From an uncultured Flavobacteriaceae bacterium (GTDB lineage: Bacteria; Bacteroidota; Bacteroidia; Flavobacteriales; Flavobacteriaceae), in assembly GCA_947489085.1 (NCBI GenBank), contig CANLCJ010000025.1, positions 1 through 64,000 of the forward strand: DNA of 64,000 nt, read 5' to 3'. The notes beneath the pieces were generated by a model. That model had not been told where the DNA came from. It did not search any database and saw only the letters and a list, made by a program, of their open reading frames with translations. The translations under genes were made by a program, and so were the position numbers. Of the stretch, positions 9,737-19,274 are shown one piece after another; positions within the stretch are counted from its first letter, which is position 1; every line of letters starts with the position of its first letter.

Positions 9737-12700
9737 TTATTCCTCTAATCTAATGTCTAATCCTAAACCTTTCAATTCATGCATTAATACATTGAAAGAT
9801 TCTGGTAATCCTGGATCTGGCATTGGCTCGCCTTTAACTATACTTTCGTATGTTTTAGCTCTACCAATAACATCATCAGATTTTACAGTTAAAATTTCAC
9901 GTAAGGTACTTGATGCGCCATAAGCTTCAAGTGCCCAAACTTCCATCTCACCAAAACGTTGTCCACCAAACTGTGCTTTACCACCTAATGGTTGCTGTGT
10001 TATTAATGAGTAAGGTCCTATAGAACGTGCGTGCATCTTATCATCTACCATGTGTCCTAACTTCAGCATGTAAATTACACCTACTGTTGCTGGTTGATCG
10101 AAACGCTGTCCTGTACCACCATCGTATAAGTAGGTATGCCCGTATCTTGGAATTCCAGCTTCATCTGTAAATCCGTTAATTTGGTCTATAGTTGCACCAT
10201 CGAAAATAGGCGTTGCATATTTGCGACCTAATTTTTGTCCTGCCCATCCTAGTACAGTTTCGTAAATCTGTCCAATATTCATACGCGATGGTACCCCTAA
10301 TGGATTTAATACGATATCTACTGGTGTACCGTCTTCTAAAAATGGCATATCTTCCTGACGTACAATACGTGCTACGATACCTTTGTTACCGTGGCGTCCT
10401 GCCATTTTATCTCCTACTTTAAGTTTACGCTTTTTAGCAATGTAAACTTTAGCAAGCTTAATGATACCTGAAGGCAATTCGTCTCCTACAGAAATGGTAA
10501 ACTTCTCGCGGCGTAATGCCCCTTGAAGATCGTTTTCTTTAATTTTATAATTATGGATAAGATCTGCAACTAATTTGTTAGTATGCTCGTCCGTAGTCCA
10601 CTTTCCTGATACTAAGTGCGCGTAATCGTCTACAGCATTCAACATTTTAAGTGTGAATTTTTTACCTTTTGGTAATACTTCTTCACCTAAATCGTTAAAG
10701 ATTCCTTGAGCTGTTTTGCCGTTTACAATAGTGAATAGCTTGTCTATTAAAACGTCTTTTAACTCGTCGAACTTTCTGTCGTATTGCGACTCTAAAGCTA
10801 AAATATCATCTTTATCTTGTGCTCTTTTACGCTTATCTTTTACTGCTCTTGCGAACAATTTCTTTTCTATAACTACACCGTTTAATGAAGGTGATGCTTT
10901 TAAAGATGCATCTTTTACATCGCCTGCCTTGTCTCCAAAGATGGCACGTAATAATTTTTCTTCTGGTGTAGGGTCCGATTCTCCTTTAGGTGTAATCTTA
11001 CCGATAAGGATGTCTCCTGGTTTAACTTCTGCACCAACGCGAATCATACCGTTTTCGTCAAGGTCTTTTGTCGCCTCTTCTGAAACGTTTGGTATATCGT
11101 TCGTTAATTCTTCGTTACCTAATTTTGTATCTCTTACTTCTAAAGAGTATTCGTCGATATGTATAGATGTAAAGATATCTTCACGAACTACCTTTTCAGA
11201 TATTACAATCGCATCCTCAAAGTTATACCCCTTCCAAGGCATAAAGGCTACTTTCATGTTTCTACCTAGGGCTAATTCTCCCATTTGGGTTGCATAACCT
11301 TCAGATAAAACTTGTCCTTTTTCTACTTTATCGCCTTTTTTAACAATAGGCTTTAAGTTGATCGAAGTCCCTTGGTTTGTTTTTCTGAATTTTACTAATT
11401 TATAAGATTTAACATCGCTGTCGAAACTTACTTTAGCTTCATCTTCTGTACGATCGTATCTTATTTGTATTTCGTTTGCATCAACATACAATACTTCTCC
11501 TGTACCTTCAGCATTTATTAATACTCTAGAGTCTGATGCTACTTGTTGTTCTAAACCTGTTCCAACAATTGGCGCGTCTACACGTAATAATGGTACGGCT
11601 TGACGCATCATGTTAGATCCCATCAACGCACGGTTGGCATCATCATGCTCCAAGAATGGAATTAAAGATGCAGATATGGATGATATTTGATTTGGTGCAA
11701 CATCTGTATAATGAATCTCTTTTGGATCGATTACTGGGAAATCGCCTTCCATACGTGCAATTACCTTATCGTGTAATATCGTTCCATTGTCATCTACTTT
11801 TACAGTAGCCTGCGCAATAAGTTTTTCTTCTTCTTCTTCTGCACTTAAATATGTTGGTGCATTTTGAATGTCTACAACACCTTCTGTTACTTTACGGTAT
11901 GGTGTTTCAATAAAGCCCATTGAATTCACCTTAGCGAATACTGAAAGTGATGATATCAAACCAATATTTGGTCCTTCTGGTGTTTCTATAGGACAAAGTC
12001 TTCCGTAGTGTGTATAGTGTACATCACGTACCTCGAACCCTGCGCGTTCTCTTGATAAACCTCCTGGCCCTAATGCCGATAGACGACGCTTATGTGTAAT
12101 CTCTGCTAATGGATTGGTTTGATCCATAAACTGAGATAACTGATTCGTTCCAAAGAATGAATTAATTACAGACGATAAGGTCTTGGCATTAATTAAATCT
12201 ATTGGTGTAAATACCTCGTTGTCACGCACATTCATACGCTCACGAATGGTACGCGCCATACGTGCTAAACCAACACCAAACTGAGACGATAATTGCTCTC
12301 CTACGGTACGTACACGACGGTTAGATAAGTGGTCTATATCATCAATCTCTGCCTTAGAGTTGATTAACTCGATTAAATATTTTATAATGGTGATGATATC
12401 TTCTTTGGTAAGCACTTGCTTGTCCATTCCTATATCAAGACCTAATTTCTTATTCATTCTGTAACGTCCAACTTCTCCTAAAGAATAACGCTGGTCACTA
12501 AAGAATAATTTATCTATAATACCACGTGCTGTTTCCTCATCTGGCGGCTCTGCATTACGTAGTTGTCTGTATATATGTTCAACAGCCTCTTTTTCTGAGT
12601 TTGTTGGATCTTTTTGAAGCGTGTTGTGGATAATGGCATAATCCCCTTGTTCGTTGCTTTCTTTATGTAAAAGAATAGTTTTAACTTCTGCTTCAAGAAT

Positions 12701-13549
12701 TTCTTCTATGTTTTCTTTGTCAAGAATAGTATCACGATCTAAAACGATTTCGTTACGCTCTATTGATACTACTTCACCTGTATCTTCATCTACAAAATCT
12801 TCGTGCCATGTGTTAAGTACACGTGCTGCTAATTTTCTTCCTAAGTATTTTTTTAGACCTGTTTTAGAAACTTTAGCTTCTTCTGCTAAATCGAATATCT
12901 CTAAAATATCTTTATCACGTTCGAAACCAATCGCACGGAAAAGTGTTGTTACAGGTAATTTTTTCTTTCTATCAATATAGGCATACATTACCTGATTGAT
13001 ATCTGTTGCAAATTCTATCCAAGAGCCTTTAAATGGAATTACCCTTGCTGAATATAATTTTGTACCGTTGGCGTGGAAAGATTGGCCAAAGAATACCCCT
13101 GGAGAACGGTGTAATTGTGATACTACCACACGCTCTGCCCCATTGATTACGAAAGTACCACTTGGCGTCATGTAAGGTATAGTACCTAAGTACACGTCTT
13201 GTACTATGGTTTCAAAATCTTCGTGCTCAGGATCTGTACAATATAACTTTAGTCTGGCCTTAAGTGGCACACTATAGGTTAATCCTCTTTCAATACACTC
13301 TTCAATTGCGTATCGTGGTGGATCTACAAAGTAATCTAAAAATTCTAATACGAATTGATTACGCGAATCTGTAATTGGAAAGTTTTCCATGAAGGTATTG
13401 TATAACCCTTCATCTCCTCTTTCTTCAGATTTAGTTTCTAATTGGAAAAAATCCTGGAAGGATTTTATCTGAATATCCAAGAAATCTGGATATTCTGTTC
13501 TATTGATAATAGAGGAAAAATTTAATCTTTCAGCTTGTGTTGATGACAT
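9737..13549 (-). CDS. rpoB: DNA-directed RNA polymerase subunit beta
   Basis: 1270 residues. It carries the rifampicin-pocket segment [17 protein letters not shown], then [14 protein letters not shown], and the C-terminal [20 protein letters not shown] motif, ending in a typical LGLDIRLEE. It is the main partner of RpoC in the active centre. The ATG at 13549 ([13 protein letters not shown]) is preferred over the TTG one codon upstream. It lies in the rplL-rpoB-rpoC operon, behind a stem-loop in the 190-base rplL-rpoB spacer. The rifampicin-pocket residues show no obvious change from the usual flavobacterial sequence. Confidence 0.99.
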   Translation of the reverse strand: MSSTQAERLNFSSIINRTEYPDFLDIQIKSFQDFFQLETKSEERGDEGLYNTFMENFPITDSRNQFVLEFLDYFVDPPRYAIEECIERGLTYSVPLKARLKLYCTDPEHEDFETIVQDVYLGTIPYMTPSGTFVINGAERVVVSQLHRSPGVFFGQSFHANGTKLYSARVIPFKGSWIEFATDINQVMYAYIDRKKKLPVTTLFRAIGFERDKDILEIFDLAEEAKVSKTGLKKYLGRKLAARVLNTWHEDFVDEDTGEVVSIERNEIVLDRDTILDKENIEEILEAEVKTILLHKESNEQGDYAIIHNTLQKDPTNSEKEAVEHIYRQLRNAEPPDEETARGIIDKLFFSDQRYSLGEVGRYRMNKKLGLDIGMDKQVLTKEDIITIIKYLIELINSKAEIDDIDHLSNRRVRTVGEQLSSQFGVGLARMARTIRERMNVRDNEVFTPIDLINAKTLSSVINSFFGTNQLSQFMDQTNPLAEITHKRRLSALGPGGLSRERAGFEVRDVHYTHYGRLCPIETPEGPNIGLISSLSVFAKVNSMGFIETPYRKVTEGVVDIQNAPTYLSAEEEEEKLIAQATVKVDDNGTILHDKVIARMEGDFPVIDPKEIHYTDVAPNQISSISASLIPFLEHDDANRALMGSNMMRQAVPLLRVDAPIVGTGLEQQVASDSRVLINAEGTGEVLYVDANEIQIRYDRTEDEAKVSFDSDVKSYKLVKFRKTNQGTSINLKPIVKKGDKVEKGQVLSEGYATQMGELALGRNMKVAFMPWKGYNFEDAIVISEKVVREDIFTSIHIDEYSLEVRDTKLGNEELTNDIPNVSEEATKDLDENGMIRVGAEVKPGDILIGKITPKGESDPTPEEKLLRAIFGDKAGDVKDASLKASPSLNGVVIEKKLFARAVKDKRKRAQDKDDILALESQYDRKFDELKDVLIDKLFTIVNGKTAQGIFNDLGEEVLPKGKKFTLKMLNAVDDYAHLVSGKWTTDEHTNKLVADLIHNYKIKENDLQGALRREKFTISVGDELPSGIIKLAKVYIAKKRKLKVGDKMAGRHGNKGIVARIVRQEDMPFLEDGTPVDIVLNPLGVPSRMNIGQIYETVLGWAGQKLGRKYATPIFDGATIDQINGFTDEAGIPRYGHTYLYDGGTGQRFDQPATVGVIYMLKLGHMVDDKMHARSIGPYSLITQQPLGGKAQFGGQRFGEMEVWALEAYGASSTLREILTVKSDDVIGRAKTYESIVKGEPMPDPGLPESFNVLMHELKGLGLDIRLEE

Positions 13550-13680
13550 CAATGGACGGAATTTTGATTAAAAAAATAATAACAGTGTCTTGACACACTA
13601 ATTAAATGGCTAATACAGTACTTAAAACATTAGCCTTTTAAGCTTTTATTTATGTATATATTTATATACACAAAATGGTC

Positions 13681-13713
13681 TAGGTGCTATCACGCATTTG
13701 CGTGATAGACCTA
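13681..13713 (-). promoter_or_regulatory. Stem-loop in the rplL-rpoB spacer
   Basis: TAGGT-G-CTATCACGCA pairs with TGCGTGATAG-ACCTA: a stem of about 15 bp with one bulged G and a tiny loop, starting 28 bases after the rplL stop. No strong U-run follows it on the minus strand, so it looks like an attenuator or RNA-processing element rather than a full terminator. An attenuator and an RNase III site occupy this spacer in Escherichia coli, so the position is suggestive. Confidence 0.55.
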
Positions 13714-13740
13714 AACCTTTGTATTGTTGTGGTGTTAAGC

Positions 13741-14118
13741 TTACTTAAGCTCAACCTCTGCTCCAGCTTCTTCTAAAGAAGATTTTAAGCCTTCTGCTTC
13801 ATCTTTAGAAACACCTTCTTTGATTGCACTTGGTGCATCATCCACTAAACCTTTAGCTTCTTTTAATCCTAAACCAGTTAATTCCTTAACTAATTTTACA
13901 ACTGCTAATTTAGATCCACCAGCGGCTTTTAAGATTACATCAAATTCAGTTTTTTCTTCTGCAGCTTCTCCACCTGCAGCACCACCTCCAGCAGCAACAG
14001 CAACAGCTGCAGCAGCAGGCTCGATACCGTACTCGTCTTTTAATATAGTAGCTAACTCATTAACTTCTTTTACTGTTAAGTTAACTAATTGTTCTGCGAA
14101 TTCTTTTAAATCTGCCAT
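13741..14118 (-). CDS. rplL: 50S ribosomal protein L7/L12
   Basis: 125 residues. The N-terminal dimerisation helix ([22 protein letters not shown]) is followed by an Ala/Gly-rich hinge and the conserved C-terminal domain ([21 protein letters not shown], then [15 protein letters not shown]). It forms the ribosomal stalk on L10 and recruits GTPase factors. It is the fourth gene of rplK-rplA-rplJ-rplL, 63 bases after rplJ. Confidence 0.98.
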   Translation of the reverse strand: MADLKEFAEQLVNLTVKEVNELATILKDEYGIEPAAAAVAVAAGGGAAGGEAAEEKTEFDVILKAAGGSKLAVVKLVKELTGLGLKEAKGLVDDAPSAIKEGVSKDEAEGLKSSLEEAGAEVELK

Positions 14119-14181
14119 TTTCTATCGTTTTAATAATTTTGTAATAATAATATAATTGTAAATAAGTGCGTACGCTTTTAA

Positions 14182-14703
14182 TTATCCTTCTTTCTCGGAT
14201 AATGTTTTGATAATACCTGCTATTGTAGAGCCACCTGATTTAAGTGCCGAAATAACATTCTTAGCAGGAGATTGTAATAATCCAACAATCTCTCCAATCA
14301 ACTCTTCTTTAGACTTGATTTCTACTAACATATCTAACTGGTCGTCGCCAATGTAAACTGCTTCTTCAATAAAAGCTCCTTTTAATAAAGGCTTCTCTGA
14401 TTTTTTTCTAAAAGCTTTGATTACTTTAGCTGGTGCATTACCAGTTTCTGAATACATTACTGATGTATTACCTTTTAAAACACTAGGAAGTTCTCCAAAC
14501 TCTCTATCTGAAGCTTCCATTGCTTTTTCAAGCAAGGTGTTTTTAACCACTGCCAATTTAATATCTGCTTTAAAACAAGCACGACGTAAATCTGAAGTTG
14601 TACCTGCATTCAATCCAGAGATATCTGCTAAATAAATGTTAGCATTATCGGCTAATTGTGCAGTTAAGTCTTGAATTACTTGCGACTTTTCTTCTCTTGT
14701 CAT
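14182..14703 (-). CDS. rplJ: 50S ribosomal protein L10
   Basis: 173 residues. It has the L10 N-terminal rRNA-binding fold (MTREEKSQVIQDLTAQL, later NTLLEKAMEA) and a C-terminal helix for L7/L12 binding ending TLSEKEG. It anchors the stalk. It starts 19 bases after the rplA stop. No distinct L10 autoregulatory leader can be recognised in this short gap. Confidence 0.97.
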   Translation of the reverse strand: MTREEKSQVIQDLTAQLADNANIYLADISGLNAGTTSDLRRACFKADIKLAVVKNTLLEKAMEASDREFGELPSVLKGNTSVMYSETGNAPAKVIKAFRKKSEKPLLKGAFIEEAVYIGDDQLDMLVEIKSKEELIGEIVGLLQSPAKNVISALKSGGSTIAGIIKTLSEKEG

Positions 14704-14722
14704 AATAAAAGTTTTTAACTAA

Positions 14723-15412
14723 TTAACCAATTTTAGGATCTATTGCGATACTAGGACTCATAGTAGAAGACATAAATATACTCTTCACGTATGTCCCTTT
14801 TGCAGTAGTTGGTTTTAATTTCATTAATGTTTGTAATAACTCGTTTGCGTTACCTTCAATTTTATCTGCACTAAATGATGCTTTACCAATTGCAGCGTGA
14901 ACAATACCTGTTTTATCAACTTTAAAGTCAATTTTACCAGCTTTTACTTCGCTTACTGCTTTTGCTACATCCATAGTAACAGTTCCTGTTTTAGGGTTTG
15001 GCATTAAACCACGAGGCCCTAATACACGACCTAAAGGTCCTAATTTACCCATAACGCTTGGCATTGTAACGATAACGTCTACATCTGTCCATCCACCTTT
15101 AATTTTATCAAGGTATTCGTCTAAACCAACGTAATCTGCTCCAGCTGCTTTTGCATCTGCTTCTTTGTCTGGAGTTACTAATGCTAAAACCTTCATGTCT
15201 TTACCAGTACCGTGTGGAAGAGATACTACACCTCTTACCATTTGGTTAGCTTTTCTAGGATCTACACCTAAACGCACAGCTAAATCTACTGAGGCGTCAA
15301 ACTTTGTATTGGTAATTTCTTTGATTAATGAAGATGCTTCATTAAGAGAATATACTTTCCCTTTTTCTATTTTCGCTAAAGCTTCTTTTTGCTTTTTTGT
15401 TAATCTTGCCAT
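14723..15412 (-). CDS. rplA: 50S ribosomal protein L1
   Basis: 229 residues, normal length. The conserved L1 signature region is present ([20 protein letters not shown]), as are the [14 protein letters not shown] and the C-terminal [15 protein letters not shown]. It binds the L1 stalk of 23S rRNA and, in many bacteria, represses its own rplK-rplA mRNA. It is 20 bases downstream of rplK. Confidence 0.98.
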   Translation of the reverse strand: MARLTKKQKEALAKIEKGKVYSLNEASSLIKEITNTKFDASVDLAVRLGVDPRKANQMVRGVVSLPHGTGKDMKVLALVTPDKEADAKAAGADYVGLDEYLDKIKGGWTDVDVIVTMPSVMGKLGPLGRVLGPRGLMPNPKTGTVTMDVAKAVSEVKAGKIDFKVDKTGIVHAAIGKASFSADKIEGNANELLQTLMKLKPTTAKGTYVKSIFMSSTMSPSIAIDPKIG

Positions 15413-15432
15413 TTTCTAATGTCTTTAATAGA

Positions 15433-15870
15433 TTAAGAAGGGAATTGCCCTGTTACAGTGATTCCCATTGATCTTGCAGTACCTGCAACCATTTTCATAG
15501 CAGATTCGATTGTAAATGCATTTAAATCTTGCATTTTATCTTCTGCGATGGTTTTTACTTGGTCCCAAGACACTTTAGCTACTTTTTTTCGGTTTGGTTC
15601 TCCTGAACCTTTTTTCACCTTGGCCGCTTCTAATAATTGTACTGCAGCTGGTGGTGTCTTGATAACGAAATCGAAAGACTTGTCCTTGTAAACAGAAATA
15701 ACAACTGGTAATACTTTACCAGCTTTATCCTGAGTTCTCGCATTAAATTGCTTACAGAACTCCATGATGTTTACTCCAGCAGCACCTAAAGCGGGTCCAA
15801 CCGGTGGCGATGGATTCGCAGCACCTCCCCGAACTTGTAACTTAACTACTTTACCTAATTCTTTTGCCAT
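15433..15870 (-). CDS. rplK: 50S ribosomal protein L11
   Basis: 145 residues. The N-terminus ([20 protein letters not shown]) and the Pro-rich [19 protein letters not shown] are the L11 hallmark. The C-terminal rRNA-binding domain ends [13 protein letters not shown]. It is part of the GTPase-associated centre. It is preceded by a 73-base leader after nusG that can fold into a hairpin, a possible L1 operator. Confidence 0.98.
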   Translation of the reverse strand: MAKELGKVVKLQVRGGAANPSPPVGPALGAAGVNIMEFCKQFNARTQDKAGKVLPVVISVYKDKSFDFVIKTPPAAVQLLEAAKVKKGSGEPNRKKVAKVSWDQVKTIAEDKMQDLNAFTIESAMKMVAGTARSMGITVTGQFPS

Positions 15871-15887
15871 TTTTAATAATTTAGTTT

Positions 15888-15922
15888 GATAGTACTGTTA
15901 ATTGGAAGCTAATGATACTATC
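15888..15922 (-). promoter_or_regulatory. Inverted repeat in the rplK leader
   Basis: GATAGTA at 15888-15894 and TACTATC at 15916-15922 can pair in the mRNA between nusG and rplK, about 20 bases before the L11 start. In many bacteria L1 represses translation here. I cannot recognise the L1-binding internal loop with certainty, so this is only a candidate. Confidence 0.3.
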
Positions 15923-15943
15923 ATTTATCTGGTGTAACAATTA

Positions 15944-16498
15944 TTATATTTTTTCAACTTGCATATAGCTTAGCTCTAATGGTGTTTTTCTTCCAAATAT
16001 CTTAACCATTACTTCTAGCTTGCGCTTTTCTTCGTTTATGTTCTCTATAGTGCCATCGAAACCATTAAATGGTCCATCGATAACTTTTACAGTTTCGCCT
16101 TTTGTAAAAGGTATAGCTACATGTACATTTTCATCTACTGCTAACTCATCTACCTTACCTAACATTCTGTTTACTTCAGATTGTCTTAATGGTACAGGAT
16201 CGCCCCCTTTTGTCTCTCCTAAGAAACCAATAACATTAGTTACAGATCTTATAATATGAGGCACTTCTCCTGTTAAATTGGCTTGAACCATAATATACCC
16301 AGGAAAGAATACTTTTTCTTTCTGAGTTTTTTTTCCGTTACGGATTTGAATTACTTTTTCTGTAGGTACTAGTACTTGATCTACATAATCTTGCAAACCA
16401 AGGCGAGCAATCTCATTCTCTATGTAGGTCTTGATTTTATTTTCTTGACCACTAACTGCTCTTACAACATACCACTTTTTCTCACTCACTTCAGACAT
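15944..16498 (-). CDS. nusG: Transcription termination/antitermination protein NusG
   Basis: 184 residues. The NGN domain is recognisable from KKWYVVRAVSGQENKIKTY and FFPGYIMVQANLTGEVP. The C-terminal KOW domain is recognisable from FTKGETVKVIDGPFNGFDG. NusG binds the polymerase clamp and links it to ribosomes or Rho. It lies 12 bases after secE, the near-universal order secE-nusG-rplK. Confidence 0.98.
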   Translation of the reverse strand: MSEVSEKKWYVVRAVSGQENKIKTYIENEIARLGLQDYVDQVLVPTEKVIQIRNGKKTQKEKVFFPGYIMVQANLTGEVPHIIRSVTNVIGFLGETKGGDPVPLRQSEVNRMLGKVDELAVDENVHVAIPFTKGETVKVIDGPFNGFDGTIENINEEKRKLEVMVKIFGRKTPLELSYMQVEKI

Positions 16499-16510
16499 AC
16501 AAATATGTTT

Positions 16511-16705
16511 TTATTTTATTAAATCGAAATAAGCGGTTATTACCTTACTAAAAACAGTGTCTATTCCCCAAATAGCTAAAGAGAATAAGATAGTAAATAC
16601 AGCAACTAGTACAGTTAAGCTTTGTGCTTCTGCCCATGTTGGCCATGACACATTATTTTTAAGCTCTTCGAATGATTCTTTTACGTATGTTACTATTCCA
16701 GCCAT
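16511..16705 (-). CDS. secE: Preprotein translocase subunit SecE
   Basis: 64 residues, the short single-span form of SecE. The amphipathic helix (VTYVKESFEELKNNVSWPTW) is followed by one membrane segment of about 20 hydrophobic residues (LTVLVAVFTILFSLAIWGI). It clamps SecY in the inner membrane. It sits between tRNA-Trp and nusG. Confidence 0.96.
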   Translation of the reverse strand: MAGIVTYVKESFEELKNNVSWPTWAEAQSLTVLVAVFTILFSLAIWGIDTVFSKVITAYFDLIK

Positions 16706-16779
16706 TTTTACTATTTTTTAAAGGACAGCATCCTTATTTTAAATTATCGAGTAAACACATAGTTACTCGATTTAATTTG

Positions 16780-16852
16780 CACGGGTTGAGAGGCTCGAAC
16801 TCCCGACAACTGGTTTTGGAGACCAGTGCTCTACCAACTGAGCTAAACCCGT
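16780..16852 (-). tRNA. trnW: tRNA-Trp (CCA)
   Basis: A cloverleaf of 73 bases. The 5' acceptor arm ACGGGTT pairs with AACCCGT, the D-arm is TAGCTCAGTTGGTAGAGC, and the anticodon stem CTGGT/ACCAG encloses CTCCAAA with anticodon CCA. The T-arm holds GTTCGAG. CCA is not encoded. It lies between tuf and secE and is probably processed from their common transcript. Confidence 0.96.
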
Positions 16853-16858
16853 AATTAT

Positions 16859-16902
16859 AAGTCAAAAGGCATTACGCTAGTAACGCAATACCTTGTGACT
16901 TT
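16859..16902 (-). promoter_or_regulatory. Long imperfect stem-loop between tuf and tRNA-Trp
   Basis: The stretch starting AAGTCAAAAGGCATTACG (plus strand) pairs with CGCAATACCTTGTGACTT through about 18 positions with three or four mismatches. It begins 25 bases after the tuf stop and ends 7 bases before the tRNA. No U-run follows, so it probably protects or processes the tuf mRNA 3' end while allowing transcription into tRNA-Trp and secE. Confidence 0.5.
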
Positions 16903-16927
16903 ATAAGGTTAAACTAATCTATGAGAA

Positions 16928-18115
16928 TTAGTCTAATATTTCAGTTACCTGACCTGCACCTACTGTTCTACCACCTTCACGGATAGCGAAACGTAGACCG
17001 ATGTTCATTGCGATAGGCTGAATTAACTCTACAGTAATTGTTAAGTTATCTCCAGGCATTACCATCTCTACACCATCAGGTAAAGCGATGTTTCCTGTTA
17101 CGTCTGTTGTACGTACGTAAAACTGTGGACGGTAGTTATTATGGAATGGTGTGTGACGACCACCTTCTTCTTTCTTAAGGATATAAACCTCTGCTTTAAA
17201 CTTAGCGTGTGGTGTTACAGATCCTGGCTTAGTGATAACCATACCTCTAGAGATTTGAGATTTTTCAATACCTCTTAATAAGATACCTGCGTTATCTCCA
17301 GCTTCTCCTCTATCTAATATTTGACGGAACATTTCGATACCAGTAATAGTAGATGTTAATTTCTCTGCACCCATACCAATAATTTCTACTGGATCTCCTG
17401 TTTGTGCAACTCCAGTTTCTATACGACCTGTAGCAACAGTACCACGACCTGTAATAGAGAATACATCTTCGATAGGCATTAAGAAAGGCTTGTCCATATC
17501 ACGAACAGGCTCTTCAATCCAATCATCACAAGCTTGCATTAATTCCATTACTGTGTCTACCCATTTTTGCTCACCGTTAAGAGCACCTAATGCAGAACCA
17601 GAAATTACAGGACCGTTATCTCCATCATATTCGTAAAAACTTAATAAGTCTCTTACTTCCATGTCTACTAATTCTAGTAACTCTTCATCGTCTACCATAT
17701 CTACTTTGTTTAAGAAAACAACGATACGTGGTATACCTACCTGACGACCTAATAATATGTGCTCACGAGTTTGTGGCATAGGACCATCTGTCGCAGCTAC
17801 AACTAAGATTGCACCATCCATTTGAGCAGCACCAGTTACCATGTTCTTTACGTAATCGGCGTGACCTGGACAATCAACGTGTGCGTAGTGACGGTTAGCT
17901 GTTTGATACTCTACGTGAGAAGTATTAATTGTGATACCTCTTTCTTTTTCTTCTGGAGCGTTATCGATTTGATCGAAATCTTTAGCTTCTGATAAACCTG
18001 CATCAGCTAATACTTTAGTAATAGCAGCAGTTAAAGTTGTTTTACCGTGATCTACGTGTCCAATAGTACCAATATTTAAGTGTGGTTTTGAACGATCGAA
18101 AGTTGCCTTTGCCAT
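16928..18115 (-). CDS. tuf: Elongation factor Tu
   Basis: 395 residues. GTPase motifs are GHVDHGKTT near residue 19, [12 protein letters not shown] near residue 81 and [11 protein letters not shown] near residue 136, followed by the two beta-barrel domains ending [14 protein letters not shown]. It carries aminoacyl-tRNA to the ribosome. It is embedded between four upstream tRNAs and tRNA-Trp on the same strand, so it is likely co-transcribed with them from the promoter near 18.82 kb. Confidence 0.99.
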   Translation of the reverse strand: MAKATFDRSKPHLNIGTIGHVDHGKTTLTAAITKVLADAGLSEAKDFDQIDNAPEEKERGITINTSHVEYQTANRHYAHVDCPGHADYVKNMVTGAAQMDGAILVVAATDGPMPQTREHILLGRQVGIPRIVVFLNKVDMVDDEELLELVDMEVRDLLSFYEYDGDNGPVISGSALGALNGEQKWVDTVMELMQACDDWIEEPVRDMDKPFLMPIEDVFSITGRGTVATGRIETGVAQTGDPVEIIGMGAEKLTSTITGIEMFRQILDRGEAGDNAGILLRGIEKSQISRGMVITKPGSVTPHAKFKAEVYILKKEEGGRHTPFHNNYRPQFYVRTTDVTGNIALPDGVEMVMPGDNLTITVELIQPIAMNIGLRFAIREGGRTVGAGQVTEILD

Positions 18116-18181
18116 GTTTTAAATAAATTTTTATTCTTAGTTATATAATAATATTAGTGTTTTCTTAAAATCACTATTTCG

Positions 18182-18253
18182 AGCCAATGACGGGATTTGA
18201 ACCCGTGGCCTCTTCCTTACCAAGGAAACGCTCTACCCCTGAGCTACACCGGC
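18182..18253 (-). tRNA. trnT: tRNA-Thr (GGT)
   Basis: 72 bases. Acceptor GCCGGTG pairs with CATTGGC through two G-U pairs, the anticodon loop TTGGTAA gives GGT, and the T-loop is GGTTCAAAT. It is the last tRNA before tuf. Confidence 0.95.
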
Positions 18254-18317
18254 GTAAAGTTTTTATTTCCTTTTCTATCAAACACTTTTAATTTAAGTTT
18301 TATGTTTGAAAGAAGAG

Positions 18318-18337
18318 ATTCCTGCCTTCGCAGGAAT
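18318..18337 (-). repeat. Short palindromic hairpin between tRNA genes
   Basis: ATTCCTGC-CTTC-GCAGGAAT, 8-bp arms and a 4-base loop, between tRNA-Gly and tRNA-Thr. It could be a processing signal or one copy of a dispersed palindromic repeat. No other copy was noticed in this window. Confidence 0.45.
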
Positions 18338-18343
18338 TTTTAG

Positions 18344-18416
18344 AGCGGGAGACCAGGTTCGAACTGGCGACATTCAGCTTGGAAGGCTGACGCTCTACCA
18401 ACTGAGCTACTCCCGC
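18344..18416 (-). tRNA. trnG: tRNA-Gly (TCC)
   Basis: 73 bases. Acceptor GCGGGAG pairs with CTCCCGC, the anticodon stem TCAGC/GCTGA encloses CTTCCAA (anticodon TCC), and the T-loop is GTTCGAA. Confidence 0.96.
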
Positions 18417-18534
18417 TTTTCAAGTTTACACTTGCTTATTCATTATTTCAAATTGAAGCTTAAACACTTCTCTTGTTAACACACAAAAATGATTTACGAA
18501 AAAGACATTCCATAAATCATTATCTGCATTATTG

Positions 18535-18617
18535 TGGGAAGAGCAGGATTCGAACCTGCGAAGGTAAAAACCAACAGATTTACAGTCTGTCCTCGTTGGC
18601 CGCTTGAGTATCTTCCC
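18535..18617 (-). tRNA. trnY: tRNA-Tyr (GTA)
   Basis: 83 bases with the long variable arm of a class II tRNA. Acceptor GGGAAGA pairs with TCTTCCC, the anticodon stem CAGAC...GTCTG-type region encloses CTGTAAA with anticodon GTA, and the T-loop is GTTCGAA. Confidence 0.96.
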
Positions 18618-18686
18618 AATTGTATTTTTATATTATTTTAAAGAACTTACTTTTATGTTATTCAACAAAAAAGCTTTGTTTTTAAG

Positions 18687-18760
18687 AGCCGATGGAGGGA
18701 CTCGAACCCACGACCTGCTGATTACAAATCAGCTGCTCTAGCCAGCTGAGCTACATCGGC
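18687..18760 (-). tRNA. trnT: tRNA-Thr (TGT)
   Basis: 74 bases. Acceptor GCCGATG pairs with CATCGGC, the anticodon stem CTGAT/ATCAG encloses TTGTA with anticodon TGT, and the T-loop is GTTCGAG. It is the first gene of the tRNA-tuf transcription unit. Confidence 0.96.
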
Positions 18761-18788
18761 GTTTTCTATGCTTTTCTTTGCATAAAAA

Positions 18789-18810
18789 AGTCCGCTATTT
18801 CTAACGGACT
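18789..18810 (-). terminator. Terminator of hpf
   Basis: On the minus strand AGTCCG pairs with CGGACT and is followed by a run of Ts. It stands about 50 bases after the hpf stop. Its upstream arm abuts the tRNA-operon -7 box, so a transcript starting there would lack an intact hairpin. Confidence 0.7.
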
Positions 18811-18811
18811 G

Positions 18812-18841
18812 CAAATGTAAATATATTTTTTACTATTCAAA
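18812..18841 (-). promoter_or_regulatory. Promoter of the tRNA-tuf operon
   Basis: On the minus strand TTTG (18841-18838), an 18-base spacer and TACATTTG (18819-18812). This fits the Bacteroidota consensus TTTG-N19-TAnnTTTG very well. The predicted start is about 45 bases before tRNA-Thr(TGT). Confidence 0.7.
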
Positions 18842-18860
18842 ACATTTTTTAAAAAAAATT

Positions 18861-19163
18861 TCAAGAAAATGCTCTTAATTTCTGTTTTCGCTTCTTTAAC
18901 TGGCGCTCCAACGAGGAAACGGCACAGTCTGCACCTTCTTCGAAGCTCTTGCATTGCTTTTTTACCACAAAACTATCTCCAGGCACACTAACTCTTGCTT
19001 CGAATAGTTTGTTCTCTTTAGTATTTGTGTTCTCTACTTTCAAATATACTTCAGATTTTATGACCTTATCATAAAACATGTCTAACTTATCCATACGCTT
19101 TTGTATAAAGAGTATGAGTTTTTGGTCGGCATTAAAATTGATGGATTGCGTGTGTACTTTCAT
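18861..19163 (-). CDS. hpf: Ribosome hibernation promoting factor, short form (HPF/RaiA family)
   Basis: 100 residues, the length of short HPF/RaiA proteins. The fold shows in MKVHTQSINFNADQKLILFIQ and LFEARVSVPGDSFVVKK, ending in a basic Lys/Arg-rich helix (ERQLKKRKQKLR). It binds the 30S decoding region and stabilises inactive ribosomes when growth slows. It follows xerC in a conserved rpsU-xerC-hpf order. Its own terminator overlaps the next promoter, so it is uncoupled from the tRNA-tuf unit. Confidence 0.92.
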   Translation of the reverse strand: MKVHTQSINFNADQKLILFIQKRMDKLDMFYDKVIKSEVYLKVENTNTKENKLFEARVSVPGDSFVVKKQCKSFEEGADCAVSSLERQLKKRKQKLRAFS

Positions 19164-19274
19164 TTGGTTATCAAGGTTTAAAAATAGTTAGGCATTGTAC
19201 GGCCTTTGGTTGTAATTTTTAAAAAATTGAGACTGTACTCTTTTTGATACTATTTTTGGTTAGACATTACTTTC

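Noticed and set aside
13820-14155. Long frame opposite rplL, and similar long frames opposite rpoB, rpoC, pdhC, porU and the surface protein
   Set aside because: Shadows of the biased codon use of the real genes; none has a recognisable domain.
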